Shown piece by piece: positions 26,819-35,596 of a DNA stretch of 64,000 nucleotides; the stretch's first letter is position 1, and each line of letters opens with the position of its first letter. The position numbers were made by a program, and so were the translations under genes. The DNA lies in NCBI GenBank assembly GCA_017463865.1, contig JAFTOI010000040.1, forward strand, positions 1-64,000. Reading direction: 5' to 3'. This DNA is from Clostridia bacterium (lineage in GTDB: Bacteria > Bacillota > Clostridia > Oscillospirales > CAG-272). Below the pieces are notes generated by a model. That model did not search any database. It was not told the origin of the DNA and saw only the letters and a program-made list of their open reading frames with translations.

Positions 26819-27546
26819 TCGCCGTCAGCGGCCAGCGTCAGCACGGCCTCAATGTTGGTCGAGCCGTCGGCGCGGCGGGTGCGGAAGAGATAGCGGCCGT
26901 CCCGCTCGGGATCGGCTGCGCGGTAGACAGTCAGCGTGTCGCCGAGGGGAGCCTCACCGAGGAAGTTGATGACCACATCCTCGACCCGGCGGGTCTCGCC
27001 GTCGGGCAGAAAATCGCAGAGCAGGTCGGGGTAGTGGGTGTTGTTGATGTGCCCGTTGTAGTCGCAGTCGCTGTAGACGACGCGGCGCTCGCCGACAGCC
27101 TCCGGCTCGGCAGGGAAGCGGATGCGGCGGGGCAGCTCGAGATCGAGGGGAACATCGCCGGTGAAGTTGTAGGTGAATTCGTTTGCGCGGATGGGGCGGT
27201 GGGTGTCGAGATCGACCAGCGCCCAGACCGACATGGCCTCAGCCGCGACCTCACCCCCGGCCATGATGCGGTGATAGCGGTTGAAGGAGTAGCCGTGGTC
27301 GTCCATGCTGACCCAGGTCTGCGCCTCAATGGGGGTGTAGGCCGGCAGCGCACGGCGGATCGACACCCGGATACGGCTGAGCAGAAAGGCGCGCCCGCCG
27401 GCGCGCAGCTCGTCCATGGTGGGGCCGTAGGCGTTGAGGTGCAGGTTGGCCGCCTCCTGCATATATTTGAGCGCCGCCGAGGGACGCATGCGGGCGTAGA
27501 GATCCGTGTCGTGGAAATCGACCGTAAATGGTGCGGTAAAGATCAT
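26815..27546 (-). CDS. Acyl-ACP thioesterase (FatA/FatB-like)
   Basis: A 243-residue double hot-dog protein that releases free fatty acids from acyl-ACP. The first hot-dog has DFHDTDLYARMRPSAALKYMQEAANLH, AFLLSRIRVSIRR and the HGYSFNRY region. The second has VYSDCDYNGHINNTHYPDLLCDF, which contains the catalytic Asp-x-Asn-x-His network (DCDYNGHINN). The length is normal for bacterial members. GGAGGCACAC precedes the ATG at 27546; an in-frame start further upstream is inside the preceding terminator and is rejected. It is co-translated with the degenerate response regulator. Confidence 0.88.
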   Translation of the reverse strand: MIFTAPFTVDFHDTDLYARMRPSAALKYMQEAANLHLNAYGPTMDELRAGGRAFLLSRIRVSIRRALPAYTPIEAQTWVSMDDHGYSFNRYHRIMAGGEVAAEAMSVWALVDLDTHRPIRANEFTYNFTGDVPLDLELPRRIRFPAEPEAVGERRVVYSDCDYNGHINNTHYPDLLCDFLPDGETRRVEDVVINFLGEAPLGDTLTVYRAADPERDGRYLFRTRRADGSTNIEAVLTLAADGE

Positions 27547-27562
27547 GTGTGCCTCCAAAATC

Positions 27563-27592
27563 GAGGGAGGGGTCACAGAGACCCCTCCCTCA
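27563..27592 (-). terminator. Terminator after the class II aldolase
   Basis: Twelve-bp arms GAGGGAGGGGTC/GACCCCTCCCTC with a 5-nt loop, followed on the minus strand by GATTTTGGAGG; the T tract is short and merges with the next gene's ribosome binding site. Confidence 0.65.
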
Positions 27593-27605
27593 ACCAAATG
27601 CTGAA

Positions 27606-28571
27606 TTAGAGAGAGTTGGACGAGCCGAGCACGTTCTTGATCTTGTGCTGGACCATCTTCTTAACCTCGTCGCGGGCGACGGAGAGGTAGCCGCGAGGGT
27701 CGAAGACGGCGGGATCGTCATGCAGAACGCGGCGGATACCAGCGGTCATGGCAAGACGGATATCGGAGTCGATGTTGATCTTGCAGACAGCCATGCTGGC
27801 AGCCTTGCGGAGCTCGCTCTCGGGGATACCGATAGCGTTCGGGAGCTTGCCGCCGATGGAGTTGATCTCCTTGACGTACTCCTGAGGAACCGAGGAAGCA
27901 CCGTGAAGAACGATCGGGAAGCCGGGCAGGCGGCGGCCAACCTCTTCGAGGATGTCGAAGCGGAGCGGAGGCGGAACCAGAATGCCCTCTTCGTTGCGGG
28001 TGCACTGCTCGGGGGTGAACTTATATGCGCCGTGGGAGGTGCCGATGGCGATGGCGAGGGAGTCAACACCGGTGCGGGTGACGAATTCCTCGACCTCTTC
28101 GGGACGGGTGTAGGAGGAATCCTCAGCGCTGACCTTGACGTCGTCCTCGACGCCGGCCAGACGGCCGAGCTCGCCCTCGACAACTGCGCCGCGCTCGTGT
28201 GCGTACTCGACGACACGACGGGTCAGCTCGATGTTGTCCTCGAAGGAATGGTGCGAGCCGTCGATCATGACGGAGGTGAAGCCGCCGTCGATGCAGGACT
28301 TGCAGATCTCGAAATCTGCGCCATGGTCGAGGTGGAGGGCGAGGTCAACGCCAGCATCCTCGATGGCAGCCTTAGCAAGTGCGAGCAGGTATGCATGCTT
28401 TGCATACTTACGTGCGCCGGCCGAGACCTGAAGGATAACAGGGGACTTCTCCGCGGCAGCAGCCTCGGTGATGGCCTGAATGATCTCCATGTTGTTGATG
28501 TTGAACGCGCCGATGGCGTAGCCGCCGGCATAGGCCTTTTTGAACATTTCCTTGGTGGTTACAAGTGCCAT
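27606..28571 (-). CDS. fba: Class II fructose-bisphosphate aldolase
   Basis: A 321-residue zinc-dependent aldolase that cleaves fructose 1,6-bisphosphate to DHAP and glyceraldehyde 3-phosphate in glycolysis. Landmarks are GGYAIGAFNINNMEIIQA, the zinc His and catalytic Asp in LALHLDHGADFE, SVMIDGSHHSFEDN, the Glu in VVEGELGRLAG, IGTSHGAYKF, the second zinc His in IVLHGASSVPQEY, and the phosphate-site KINIDSDIR. The length and the ending fit the Clostridium/Bacillus housekeeping type, in contrast to the shorter GatY-like copy at 47.8 kb. Strong codon bias suggests high expression. It has its own promoter carrying a palindrome over the -35. Confidence 0.95.
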   Translation of the reverse strand: MALVTTKEMFKKAYAGGYAIGAFNINNMEIIQAITEAAAAEKSPVILQVSAGARKYAKHAYLLALAKAAIEDAGVDLALHLDHGADFEICKSCIDGGFTSVMIDGSHHSFEDNIELTRRVVEYAHERGAVVEGELGRLAGVEDDVKVSAEDSSYTRPEEVEEFVTRTGVDSLAIAIGTSHGAYKFTPEQCTRNEEGILVPPPLRFDILEEVGRRLPGFPIVLHGASSVPQEYVKEINSIGGKLPNAIGIPESELRKAASMAVCKINIDSDIRLAMTAGIRRVLHDDPAVFDPRGYLSVARDEVKKMVQHKIKNVLGSSNSL

Positions 28572-28619
28572 TGTTGTTTACACTCCTTTTTGGATTTTGC
28601 CAAAATTTATACATGATAT

Positions 28620-28650
28620 ATTGTACCTTGATTTGCCCGTAAAATCAAGG
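28620..28650 (-). promoter_or_regulatory. fba promoter with an embedded palindrome
   Basis: Minus-strand TTGATT (28643-28648), 17 nt, TACAAT (28620-28625). A perfect 9-bp inverted repeat, CCTTGATTT and AAATCAAGG (28626-28634 and 28642-28650), covers the -35 and the spacer. This is a good position for a repressor site, though a chance hairpin is possible. Confidence 0.55.
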
Positions 28651-28743
28651 GGTTCGGCGAAAAAAGATGTAAAAATTTTTTGATTTGCGGGAACAAAATT
28701 GGGCAAACCTTCGTCTATACCGGTAAAGACAGGAGGAATGACC

Positions 28744-31700
28744 ATGAAATACAAGCCCACACTGCTCGCCGCCCTGCTCGCCGCCGCGCTGGCGCTGGCC
28801 GCCGCCGGCTGCACGCAGGACGAGTCCGTGTCGAACGATACCACCGACGCCGTGACAACTGCCGCCCCGCCCGTGACGACAGCGGCGCCGGGTACGACAT
28901 CCGCGCCGGATACGACGACCGCGTCGGAGACGACAGCTGCGCCCGCGGCGGAGCCGGTCAATGTCACCGTCAGCGACCTCGCCGACGGCTTCACCGTGCG
29001 CACGGTTGGTCTGCCCGGGGCGATCGAGCGGCTGCAGGTGTTTCGCTATGACGATATCCATCTGCTCTTCTACATCCAGCAGCAGGAACAGCTTCGCCTG
29101 GCGATATTTGATACGGAAAGCGGAAAATTTGTCGCCGAGTGTACCGTCGATTGCGGGGAGTTTCTTCCGCTGGTGCATTACGGTGACAGCGGACTGGTTC
29201 TCTTCCGCACCGATACCAATGCGGGAGAGCTTGCCTACACCGTCACCTTTGCCGACGGCCGCCTAACGGCCGAGCAGACCGCGCGGGTGGCGTTCCCCTA
29301 TGTTACACTGCGCGTCGATTCGCCTGGCGGCAGATACCGCGCCGATCAAGTTTCCGATGACAGCAAAGGGCACGGCGGGATCGATCTGCACCTGCCCGAC
29401 GGCACGGTGAAGCGCATCTTCGAGAATATCCTTGTCGGCGACCGCTTTCCCGATGGCGCAACGGCTGGATTCGGCGCCAGCATCGTGTACAGGGTGGTCG
29501 ATTTCCTCGACAACACCAATCTGCTCTATGAGATGGTGGGTTACGAGCACAGCGGCGGCTTCGCTGTTTACGATGTCGAGACAGGCAAGAGCACAACCTT
29601 CAAAACGCAGGAGTGCTACGACTATCTCGGCACGCATGACGGCGCGTTTTACGCCGCCGAGCCGGATGCATTTGATCTAAATATGATGAAAGCCTACTGG
29701 AAGATCACACCTGACGGCAGCATGACCCGGCTCTACACCATTGACACCGAGCATCCCGCTCTTGACTGCCTCGATTTCTGCTGGATGAAGGTGGAAATTG
29801 GGGAGGGAACCACGGCGGTGACGGTCTATGCTCCCGATCTTGACGGTACGCTGGCCGAGCTCAGTCTTGATGCGGCAATGCAGGTCAACCACTACCTCGG
29901 AGTCACCAACGGCATTGCTTTTGCTTACGCCGAAGGGAATGATTTCTACCTCTTTGCGCCCGGTCTGACCGATGCCGTATACGCCGGTGATCCGCCTGCC
30001 GCGCCCGTGACGACGGCTGCGCCCGAGACGACGCTCCCGCCGGAGACGACAGCTGCGCCTGAGACAACGGCAGCTCCCATGGCACAGCCGGTCAATGTCA
30101 CCGTCAGCGACCTCGCCGACGGCTTTTCGGTGCGCACGGTCGGTCTGCCCGCCGGGGTCGGGCACATCCAGGCCTTCCCCTACGACGACACGCATTTGCT
30201 GTTCTCGCTGGAGAGGGGAAAGCAGCTGCGTCTGGCGCTGTTCGACACCGCAAGCGGTACTTTTGCCGCCGCCTGCAACCTGACGACGGAAGCCGCACTT
30301 ACGCAGGTACACTACACCCGCGATGCGCTGACCCTGTTCAATTTCACGACAGAGGACGGGAAGGCTGTTCTCGACGAGGCCTGGACCGTGCGCTATGCTA
30401 ACGGCACGCTGACGGCTGAGCCGAGCGAGCGGGAGGTCTACCCCTATGCCGAGTCGCGCGTTGGCTCGCCTGACGGAAAATATCAGGTCTATCGCGTCAT
30501 CGAGGACGGTGTTGGCCGCGCCGGAGTCGATCTGCATCTGCCCGACGGGACGGTGAAGCGGATCTTCACCCAGTATGCCGTCGGTGACACCCTGCCTGAC
30601 GGCAGCGTGGTCGGGCACTTCGGCGGGACGGCCTATGTGCCGGTCTGCTTCCTTGACAACACCCGCCTGCTCTATCGGATGTACGGCTACGAGAGCGGTG
30701 GTGGTTTCGGCATCTATGATGTGGCCACCGGCGCGGATCGGACCTTCTTCGCGGAAGAGGGCTACAGCTACTGTGGTACGCACGACGGTGCAATCTACGC
30801 CGCCGAACCGGGGCTTTCTACCTATGAATATGCTGCCTACTGGAAGCTCAGCGCCGACGGGCAGGCGACCCGCATCTATACCATCGAACCGAATACGCAG
30901 TATCTCGTCTGTCTCGACTCCTGCTGGATGTCGTCGGTGCTGGGCGGGAAGGATCTGCGCCTGTTTATCCACGCGCCCGACCTTGACGGCACGCTGGCTG
31001 AGATCACGGTGGATGCGCCGATGGGGCTCTGGTCTGCAAACTACGGGCAGACTGGCAGAGGGGGAAACTGCTATGTCCACGCCGTTGACGACACCCTCTA
31101 CCTCTTCGTTCCCGGTGGGGCTGATGCTGTTTATGCCGGTGATCCGCCTGCCGCGCCGGTCACGACCGCACCGCCCGTCACGACAGCTGCGCCCGTCACG
31201 ACTGCGTCGCCCGTCACGACTGCGCCGCCCGTCACGACCGCGCCCCCGGTCACGACTGCACCGCCCACACCCGCCAACCCCGCGATCCCCGCGGCGACCG
31301 AGGTGTCGGAGGGGCTGGGCATCAACTTCGTCGTGGATGACTTCACCGTCCGCACCGTGCCCCTGCCCGGGAGAGGATCCTATCACAGTATGTTCGGCAT
31401 CGACGAGCGCTACACGCTGTTCTACACCTACGACCCCGCGCACGGGAACCAGAACCAGCAGCTCCACCTCTTCGACCGCAGGCTGGGCATGTTTGTCTCG
31501 ACCTACGACTTTAACGCGACCGTCATCAACGCGTTCAACGCCACCTATTTCCGGGGCGACCTCTTCTATATCACCGACGGCAAAGTCGCCTATGCGGTGG
31601 ACTATGCCAGCGGCGTCCTGCGCCTCTCGCCCGCCGACGTGGCTTGGACGCGGGAGGACTGCCGCGTCACTTCGCCGGATGGGCGGTATGTTGCCTACCG

Positions 31701-34167
31701 CGTGACCGAGGGGAAGACGAATGAGGAGCGGCTGTGGCACATCGATCTCCGTATGGCCGACGGCAGCGTGAAGCGCCTGCTTATTAGTGAGTTGCGCACA
31801 TCTTATTACACGCCTGTGCAGTTCCTTGACAACACGAAATTGCTCTATCGTGTCTCCGATATGACAAGTATTACTGGGCACGAGATTATCGACATAGAGA
31901 CCGGCGCGATCACCCCGCTCGACACCGACCGTGATTTGCATATATGGGGCGTTGCCGATGGCGTGATTTATGTTCATGACTGGGCTACCGATGAGTACGG
32001 TCACATGTCGGCGGACGGCCAGATGACCGTCCTCGGCACCCTGCCCCCCGAGGGCTCGGATAAGGTCTGGGGCTTTGCCGGCAACTGCTGGAAGGAGGAT
32101 CTTCGCCAGAGCGACGATACGCTGGTCGTCACCCTCAACACCCTTGACCCCGGCGACGCCATGCTGGCGCAGATGAAGATCACCGAGGAGCGCAACCGCG
32201 ACCTTATCTGGCTGCCCGGCGAGGACTGCATGTATATCATCGCCCGCGACCTATCCGCGACCCGGACGCCCGCGGTGGAGGAGTACGATATCCTCGAGAC
32301 CGCCGACGGCTACACCGTCCGTACCGTTGCCCTGCCGGGCGTGGGTGCCCAGTATCAGGTACTCGAGCTGGACGAGCGCTACCGTCTCTTCATCACCTAC
32401 GATCCCATCAGCGGCAGCGCTGCTGTGAAAAATCAGGAGCTCCACCTCTTCGACACCGAGAGCGGCACCTTCACCGCCTCCTGTCCCATCACCGAACCCC
32501 GCCTGCTCGATCGGCTGCTGCACGATGGCGGCATGACCTACCTCTACGCCCAGAGCGGCGCGGCCGGCGAGGTCTACCGCCCCGTCGCGGCGGTGACGCT
32601 TGACTATGGTCCGTCTGGACTGAATGTGCTGAATGCCATTCCCGGGCAGATCAAGCCGCTGTGGGAAACGGTCACTTCACCCGACGGTAAGTATACGGTT
32701 GAACAGGACTACCTCGGCGACGTCTACGCCATCGGCCCCGATGGCAGCCGCCAGCGCATTCTGGATCGGCTTGATCTGGGCGATGTCCTGCCCAACGGCC
32801 AGACAGTCGGTCTCGGCGACGTGATCGGTTATGATCCGGTCGCTTTCGTCGATAATACCCGCCTGCTCTACGGCATGAGCGGCTGGGAATGGGCGCGGGG
32901 ATTTGCGCTGATCGACGTGGCGACGGGAGTGATCACTGAATTTCCCGACTGCGCGGGGTATAGCTTACTCGGCTATGCCGACGGTGTAATCTACGCGGCG
33001 AAAGGGGGAAAGTCTGCTTATTCCACCGATAGCTTCTGGCAGATCACCCTCGATGGACAGAAGACCAAGCTCTACACCAACCCCGGCGGCGAGCTGGCCT
33101 ATCGCTTCGATGGGGACGCATGGGTGCTCGGCGAGCTGACCGATTACACAGCCGGTTCGGCGGTCCTGACGGTCTGGACGCCTGATTTCAGCGAACGGCT
33201 GGCCGCCGTCGAGCTGCCCGCCGATGTGTACAACCACATATACTGGCTTGCGACCGACGACGCCCTCTATCTCATCGGCCACGGTCTGCCCGAGACCCCC
33301 GCGCCAGTCGAGACGGCGGTGCACAGCTATGATCTTGCCTACACCTACCGGGGCGGCGTGCTCTACGATGACCGCAGCTTCCATGTCTCGCTCGAACTCC
33401 CGACCACCTGGATGCCCGACGGGATCTTCCACGAATTTTACGAGGGCGAGCAGAAGCGCCTAAGCCTGCACAATTCGCTCTATCGCGAATCGTTCGAGGA
33501 TTTCCGTGCTGAGCTGGCGACAGGCCCCGCCGGGACCTTCGATCTCGATAGCCCGATCACCGGCACGACCCGGAGCGGCCACCGCTATGTCGGCTACCGC
33601 CTGCTGAGCATCGCTGTGCAGCCCGAGCCGCTCGAACGGGACTGGTACCTCTTCTGCTTCGATGTGGGCGAGGGGTATACCTATCGTCTCGGCGTTCTCG
33701 CCTATCCCGGCGACGGTGATGACTACCTCGAGCGCGTCCTGCACCCGGTCATCGAGTCGGTGACCGTCACCCTCGGCGAGCCGGTGCGCCCGTTCGGCAC
33801 ACTGCACTTCTCGCACCGGATCTTCACCAGCGCCACCACCCTCCGCTTCTACATTGACGAGGCCGACCCGCGCTACTTCGCGGTGCGCTACTATGATTCG
33901 TCCAGCGGCCTTGACCTTGCCCTCCCGCTCACCATCCCCGAGGGGCTGACCTACGACAGCGCCCGCCCGATCTACGCCGGCGGGGGCGGCGGCAGCGGGG
34001 AGTGCGAGTTCATCGTCGAGTTCCGGCAGGGCGACGCGGTGACCTATGTCTCCTTCAACAACTTCGCCTATACCGACTACACCGACTGGCTCAATTTTGC
34101 CGCCCGCATCGTAGACGCGGCTTACGCCGACAATCTGCGGCAGGCGATGCCTGATCACTTCCACTAA
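28744..34167 (+). CDS. Giant repeat-built lipoprotein (four propeller-like units)
   Basis: A 1807-residue surface lipoprotein with a signal peptide ending in a lipobox (AAAGC, Cys about residue 23). Four homologous units of about 330-370 residues follow, each opening with a DGFTVRTVGLPG-like motif (near nt 28980, 30115, 31325 and 32310), then a 'LxLFDTESGxF' strand and a 'LPDGTVKRIF'-like segment, with 'LDNTxLLYRM' midway; this repeat of short beta blades suggests a propeller. Thr/Ala/Pro-rich linkers precede units 1-3 and are built of near-identical ACG-ACC-GCG codon repeats. The last ~290 residues are a different alpha/beta domain (SFHVSLELPTTWMPDG, then FCFDVGEGYTYRLG). I do not recognise the function; a cell-surface scaffold or binding protein is a guess. 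AGGAGG lies 8 nt before the ATG. Confidence 0.75.
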   Translation: MKYKPTLLAALLAAALALAAAGCTQDESVSNDTTDAVTTAAPPVTTAAPGTTSAPDTTTASETTAAPAAEPVNVTVSDLADGFTVRTVGLPGAIERLQVFRYDDIHLLFYIQQQEQLRLAIFDTESGKFVAECTVDCGEFLPLVHYGDSGLVLFRTDTNAGELAYTVTFADGRLTAEQTARVAFPYVTLRVDSPGGRYRADQVSDDSKGHGGIDLHLPDGTVKRIFENILVGDRFPDGATAGFGASIVYRVVDFLDNTNLLYEMVGYEHSGGFAVYDVETGKSTTFKTQECYDYLGTHDGAFYAAEPDAFDLNMMKAYWKITPDGSMTRLYTIDTEHPALDCLDFCWMKVEIGEGTTAVTVYAPDLDGTLAELSLDAAMQVNHYLGVTNGIAFAYAEGNDFYLFAPGLTDAVYAGDPPAAPVTTAAPETTLPPETTAAPETTAAPMAQPVNVTVSDLADGFSVRTVGLPAGVGHIQAFPYDDTHLLFSLERGKQLRLALFDTASGTFAAACNLTTEAALTQVHYTRDALTLFNFTTEDGKAVLDEAWTVRYANGTLTAEPSEREVYPYAESRVGSPDGKYQVYRVIEDGVGRAGVDLHLPDGTVKRIFTQYAVGDTLPDGSVVGHFGGTAYVPVCFLDNTRLLYRMYGYESGGGFGIYDVATGADRTFFAEEGYSYCGTHDGAIYAAEPGLSTYEYAAYWKLSADGQATRIYTIEPNTQYLVCLDSCWMSSVLGGKDLRLFIHAPDLDGTLAEITVDAPMGLWSANYGQTGRGGNCYVHAVDDTLYLFVPGGADAVYAGDPPAAPVTTAPPVTTAAPVTTASPVTTAPPVTTAPPVTTAPPTPANPAIPAATEVSEGLGINFVVDDFTVRTVPLPGRGSYHSMFGIDERYTLFYTYDPAHGNQNQQLHLFDRRLGMFVSTYDFNATVINAFNATYFRGDLFYITDGKVAYAVDYASGVLRLSPADVAWTREDCRVTSPDGRYVAYRVTEGKTNEERLWHIDLRMADGSVKRLLISELRTSYYTPVQFLDNTKLLYRVSDMTSITGHEIIDIETGAITPLDTDRDLHIWGVADGVIYVHDWATDEYGHMSADGQMTVLGTLPPEGSDKVWGFAGNCWKEDLRQSDDTLVVTLNTLDPGDAMLAQMKITEERNRDLIWLPGEDCMYIIARDLSATRTPAVEEYDILETADGYTVRTVALPGVGAQYQVLELDERYRLFITYDPISGSAAVKNQELHLFDTESGTFTASCPITEPRLLDRLLHDGGMTYLYAQSGAAGEVYRPVAAVTLDYGPSGLNVLNAIPGQIKPLWETVTSPDGKYTVEQDYLGDVYAIGPDGSRQRILDRLDLGDVLPNGQTVGLGDVIGYDPVAFVDNTRLLYGMSGWEWARGFALIDVATGVITEFPDCAGYSLLGYADGVIYAAKGGKSAYSTDSFWQITLDGQKTKLYTNPGGELAYRFDGDAWVLGELTDYTAGSAVLTVWTPDFSERLAAVELPADVYNHIYWLATDDALYLIGHGLPETPAPVETAVHSYDLAYTYRGGVLYDDRSFHVSLELPTTWMPDGIFHEFYEGEQKRLSLHNSLYRESFEDFRAELATGPAGTFDLDSPITGTTRSGHRYVGYRLLSIAVQPEPLERDWYLFCFDVGEGYTYRLGVLAYPGDGDDYLERVLHPVIESVTVTLGEPVRPFGTLHFSHRIFTSATTLRFYIDEADPRYFAVRYYDSSSGLDLALPLTIPEGLTYDSARPIYAGGGGGSGECEFIVEFRQGDAVTYVSFNNFAYTDYTDWLNFAARIVDAAYADNLRQAMPDHFH
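31146..31276 (+). repeat. In-gene tandem repeat encoding (PVTTAP)n
   Basis: About seven imperfect 18-bp units (CCCGTCACGACTGCGCCG type) encode the Pro-Val-Thr-Thr-Ala-Pro linker of the giant lipoprotein. Similar shorter arrays lie at about 28850-28945 and 30000-30080. The high identity suggests recent slippage, so the copy number may vary between strains. Confidence 0.8.
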
Positions 34168-34170
34168 AGC

Positions 34171-34208
34171 AAAACGATCCATGTCACAATGTGACATGGA
34201 TCGTTTTG
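34171..34208. terminator. Bidirectional terminator, giant lipoprotein / mntP
   Basis: A perfect palindrome with arms AAAACGATCCATGTCACA, complementary over 18 bp, and A/T tracts on both sides. It separates the two convergent genes. Confidence 0.85.
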
Positions 34209-34209
34209 C

Positions 34210-34776
34210 TTACCCGATCACGCCGAGGTGCTCGAGCAGGATCTTCGTCCCCATCAGAATGAGGATGATGCCGCCCGCCAGCTCGGCCTTGGACTTGTAC
34301 CGCGCGCCGAAGACGTTGCCCAGCTTGACGCCCAGCGCCGATAGGGCAAAGGTGATGGTGCCAATGAAGACCACCGCCGGCACGATGTCGACCTTCAGAA
34401 AAGCGAAGGAGACGCCGACGGCCAGCGCGTCGATGCTGGTCGCGATGGCCAGCGGGAACATGGTTTTCGCGTCAAAGCGGTCGTTGTGCTCCTCGCAGTC
34501 GGCGCAGGAGAAGGATTCGCGGATCATGTTCGCGCCGATGAAGGCGAGCAGGATGAACGCGATCCAGTGGTCGAACCGCTCAATGAGGTCGGCGAAGTTG
34601 ATGCCCAGCAGATAGCCGATCAGCGGCATCAGCGCCTGAAAGCCGCCGAACCAAAGTCCGGTGATGAGCATGTGCTTTGGCTTGACTGCCCGTACCGACA
34701 GCCCCTTGCAGATGGCGACGGCACAGGCGTCCATCGACAGCCCTACTGCGGTGATGAAAAGTGCTCCAAGTCCCAT
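34210..34776 (-). CDS. mntP: Manganese efflux pump MntP
   Basis: A 188-residue, six-span membrane protein of the MntP (YebN) family, which exports Mn2+. Two related halves each carry the conserved acidic motif: [15 protein letters not shown] in span 1 and [16 protein letters not shown] in span 4 (the Asp residues are essential in the family). [23 protein letters not shown] and [13 protein letters not shown] complete the pattern. The ATG at 34776 follows GGAGG; an in-frame TTG five codons upstream is part of that site. The riboswitch ahead of it supports the manganese assignment independently. Confidence 0.95.
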   Translation of the reverse strand: MGLGALFITAVGLSMDACAVAICKGLSVRAVKPKHMLITGLWFGGFQALMPLIGYLLGINFADLIERFDHWIAFILLAFIGANMIRESFSCADCEEHNDRFDAKTMFPLAIATSIDALAVGVSFAFLKVDIVPAVVFIGTITFALSALGVKLGNVFGARYKSKAELAGGIILILMGTKILLEHLGVIG

Positions 34777-34792
34777 GGTGAAATCCTCCAAA

Positions 34793-34908
34793 CAACAAAA
34801 AATGACCTACCTGCCCCACGGCAGATAAGTCTCATCATTTCATGCAGAGCCAGGCGGTTGCCAGTCTGTTGACTCCGCAGCGCTCGCGCGCCGATTACTC
34901 CCTTATTT
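34793..34908 (-). ncRNA. yybP-ykoY manganese riboswitch with terminator
   Basis: In the mntP leader the minus strand shows the hallmark blocks in order: AAGGGAGTA, a GC stem, GTCAACAGACTGGC, CCGCCTGGCTCTGCATG, ATGAGACTTATCTGCC and GGGGCAGGTAGGTCAT. The last two blocks pair (ACTTATCTGCC with GGCAGGTAGGT) to form a terminator followed by TTTTTTG. Mn2+ binding in this family favours the antiterminated state, turning on efflux. The assignment is by recognition of conserved blocks, not a covariance search. Confidence 0.8.
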
Positions 34909-34918
34909 GACTGGGTAT

Positions 34919-34948
34919 AGTTTACCATATTATATGGCGGTTTGTCAA
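34919..34948 (-). promoter_or_regulatory. Promoter of the mntP transcript
   Basis: Minus-strand TTGACA (34943-34948) with TAAACT (34919-34924), spacing 18, directly before the riboswitch. Confidence 0.6.
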
Positions 34949-34989
34949 GGCTAACATGCTGGGAGAGAAACTTTTTCGCCAAAAAAGAT

Positions 34990-35012
34990 AAGCTCCGATC
35001 AACACGGAGCTT
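34990..35012 (-). terminator. Terminator at the XRE regulator stop codon
   Basis: AAGCTCCG and CGGAGCTT with a 7-nt loop; followed on the minus strand by TATCTTTTTT. The 5' arm overlaps the stop codon of the XRE gene. Confidence 0.7.
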
Positions 35013-35250
35013 ACGGATCAAGGTTATCGTAGGTGAACAGCGGAGAGTCGAAAAATTCGTTTAGCGTGATGCCCAATCCTTGGCAGAGCTCCCACAGGAT
35101 GCGGAGATTCAACGCTTTGTGCCGACAGGAAATGATGTTGCTGACCGTCCCTTTGGAAACGCCCGACTTTGTAAACAAAGCATATTGGGTCATGTTGCGT
35201 TCAGTCAGCAATTCAGATAGCCGTTTGCTGATTGCTTGATTCAATTGCAT
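35011..35250 (-). CDS. Small XRE-family DNA-binding regulator
   Basis: A 79-residue protein that is essentially one Cro/CI helix-turn-helix: SKRLSELLTERNMTQYALFTKSGVSKGTVSNII, where the second and third helices (TQYALFTKSGVSKGTVS) make the recognition unit, then LRILWELCQGLGITLNEFFD. Chromosomal XRE proteins of this length and ending (GITLNEFFDSPLF) are common in Clostridia, with unknown targets. It has its own terminator and lies upstream of the mntP leader on the same strand. The start at 35250 has GGGAG 11 nt upstream; its promoter region (TATAGT-like) is in the AT-rich gap to the right. Confidence 0.85.
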   Translation of the reverse strand: MQLNQAISKRLSELLTERNMTQYALFTKSGVSKGTVSNIISCRHKALNLRILWELCQGLGITLNEFFDSPLFTYDNLDP

Positions 35251-35436
35251 TGGCCATGCATCTCCCTATAAATGGTCCATAATTCTATACTATAATTATA
35301 TGACATTTGACCAAATTAACGGTTTATTTTTCTAAACTATTATGGTATAATATGCCTAAAAATTTTACCGCCGCATGAGATGCCGGTTTGGGATGACGTT
35401 TTCCTGCAATTCATCGACAATTTACAACAAATTCCT

Positions 35437-35465
35437 TTGACATGCGCGTGGGAATATGGTATACT
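35437..35465 (+). promoter_or_regulatory. Promoter of the GHL10-amidase gene
   Basis: TTGACA (35437-35442), 17 nt, TATACT (35460-35465): near consensus. The start codon is 131 nt downstream, so the leader is long; I see no riboswitch core in it. The remaining 35251-35436 gap is AT-rich and otherwise empty. Confidence 0.8.
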
Positions 35466-35596
35466 AATTATAAGTACATTTTTTCGACATTCCGATGGAA
35501 CAAAACACCACCGCAGCCCGTCCGTATACCTTTGTCCCGGCCTGCATAGACTGGATCGAGGACTATTCCGCACCCACGAAAGAAAGGACCGCGCCC

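Noticed and set aside
23018..26893. 1291-codon open frame on the plus strand opposite the MacB-like ABC gene
   Set aside because: It crosses several real minus-strand genes and intergenic hairpins, has no ribosome site and low-complexity composition; it is a shadow of GC-rich codons.
31146..31276. Tandem repeats as a possible CRISPR array
   Set aside because: The units are contiguous, in frame and encode a Pro-Val-Thr-Thr-Ala-Pro linker; there are no spacers and no cas genes.
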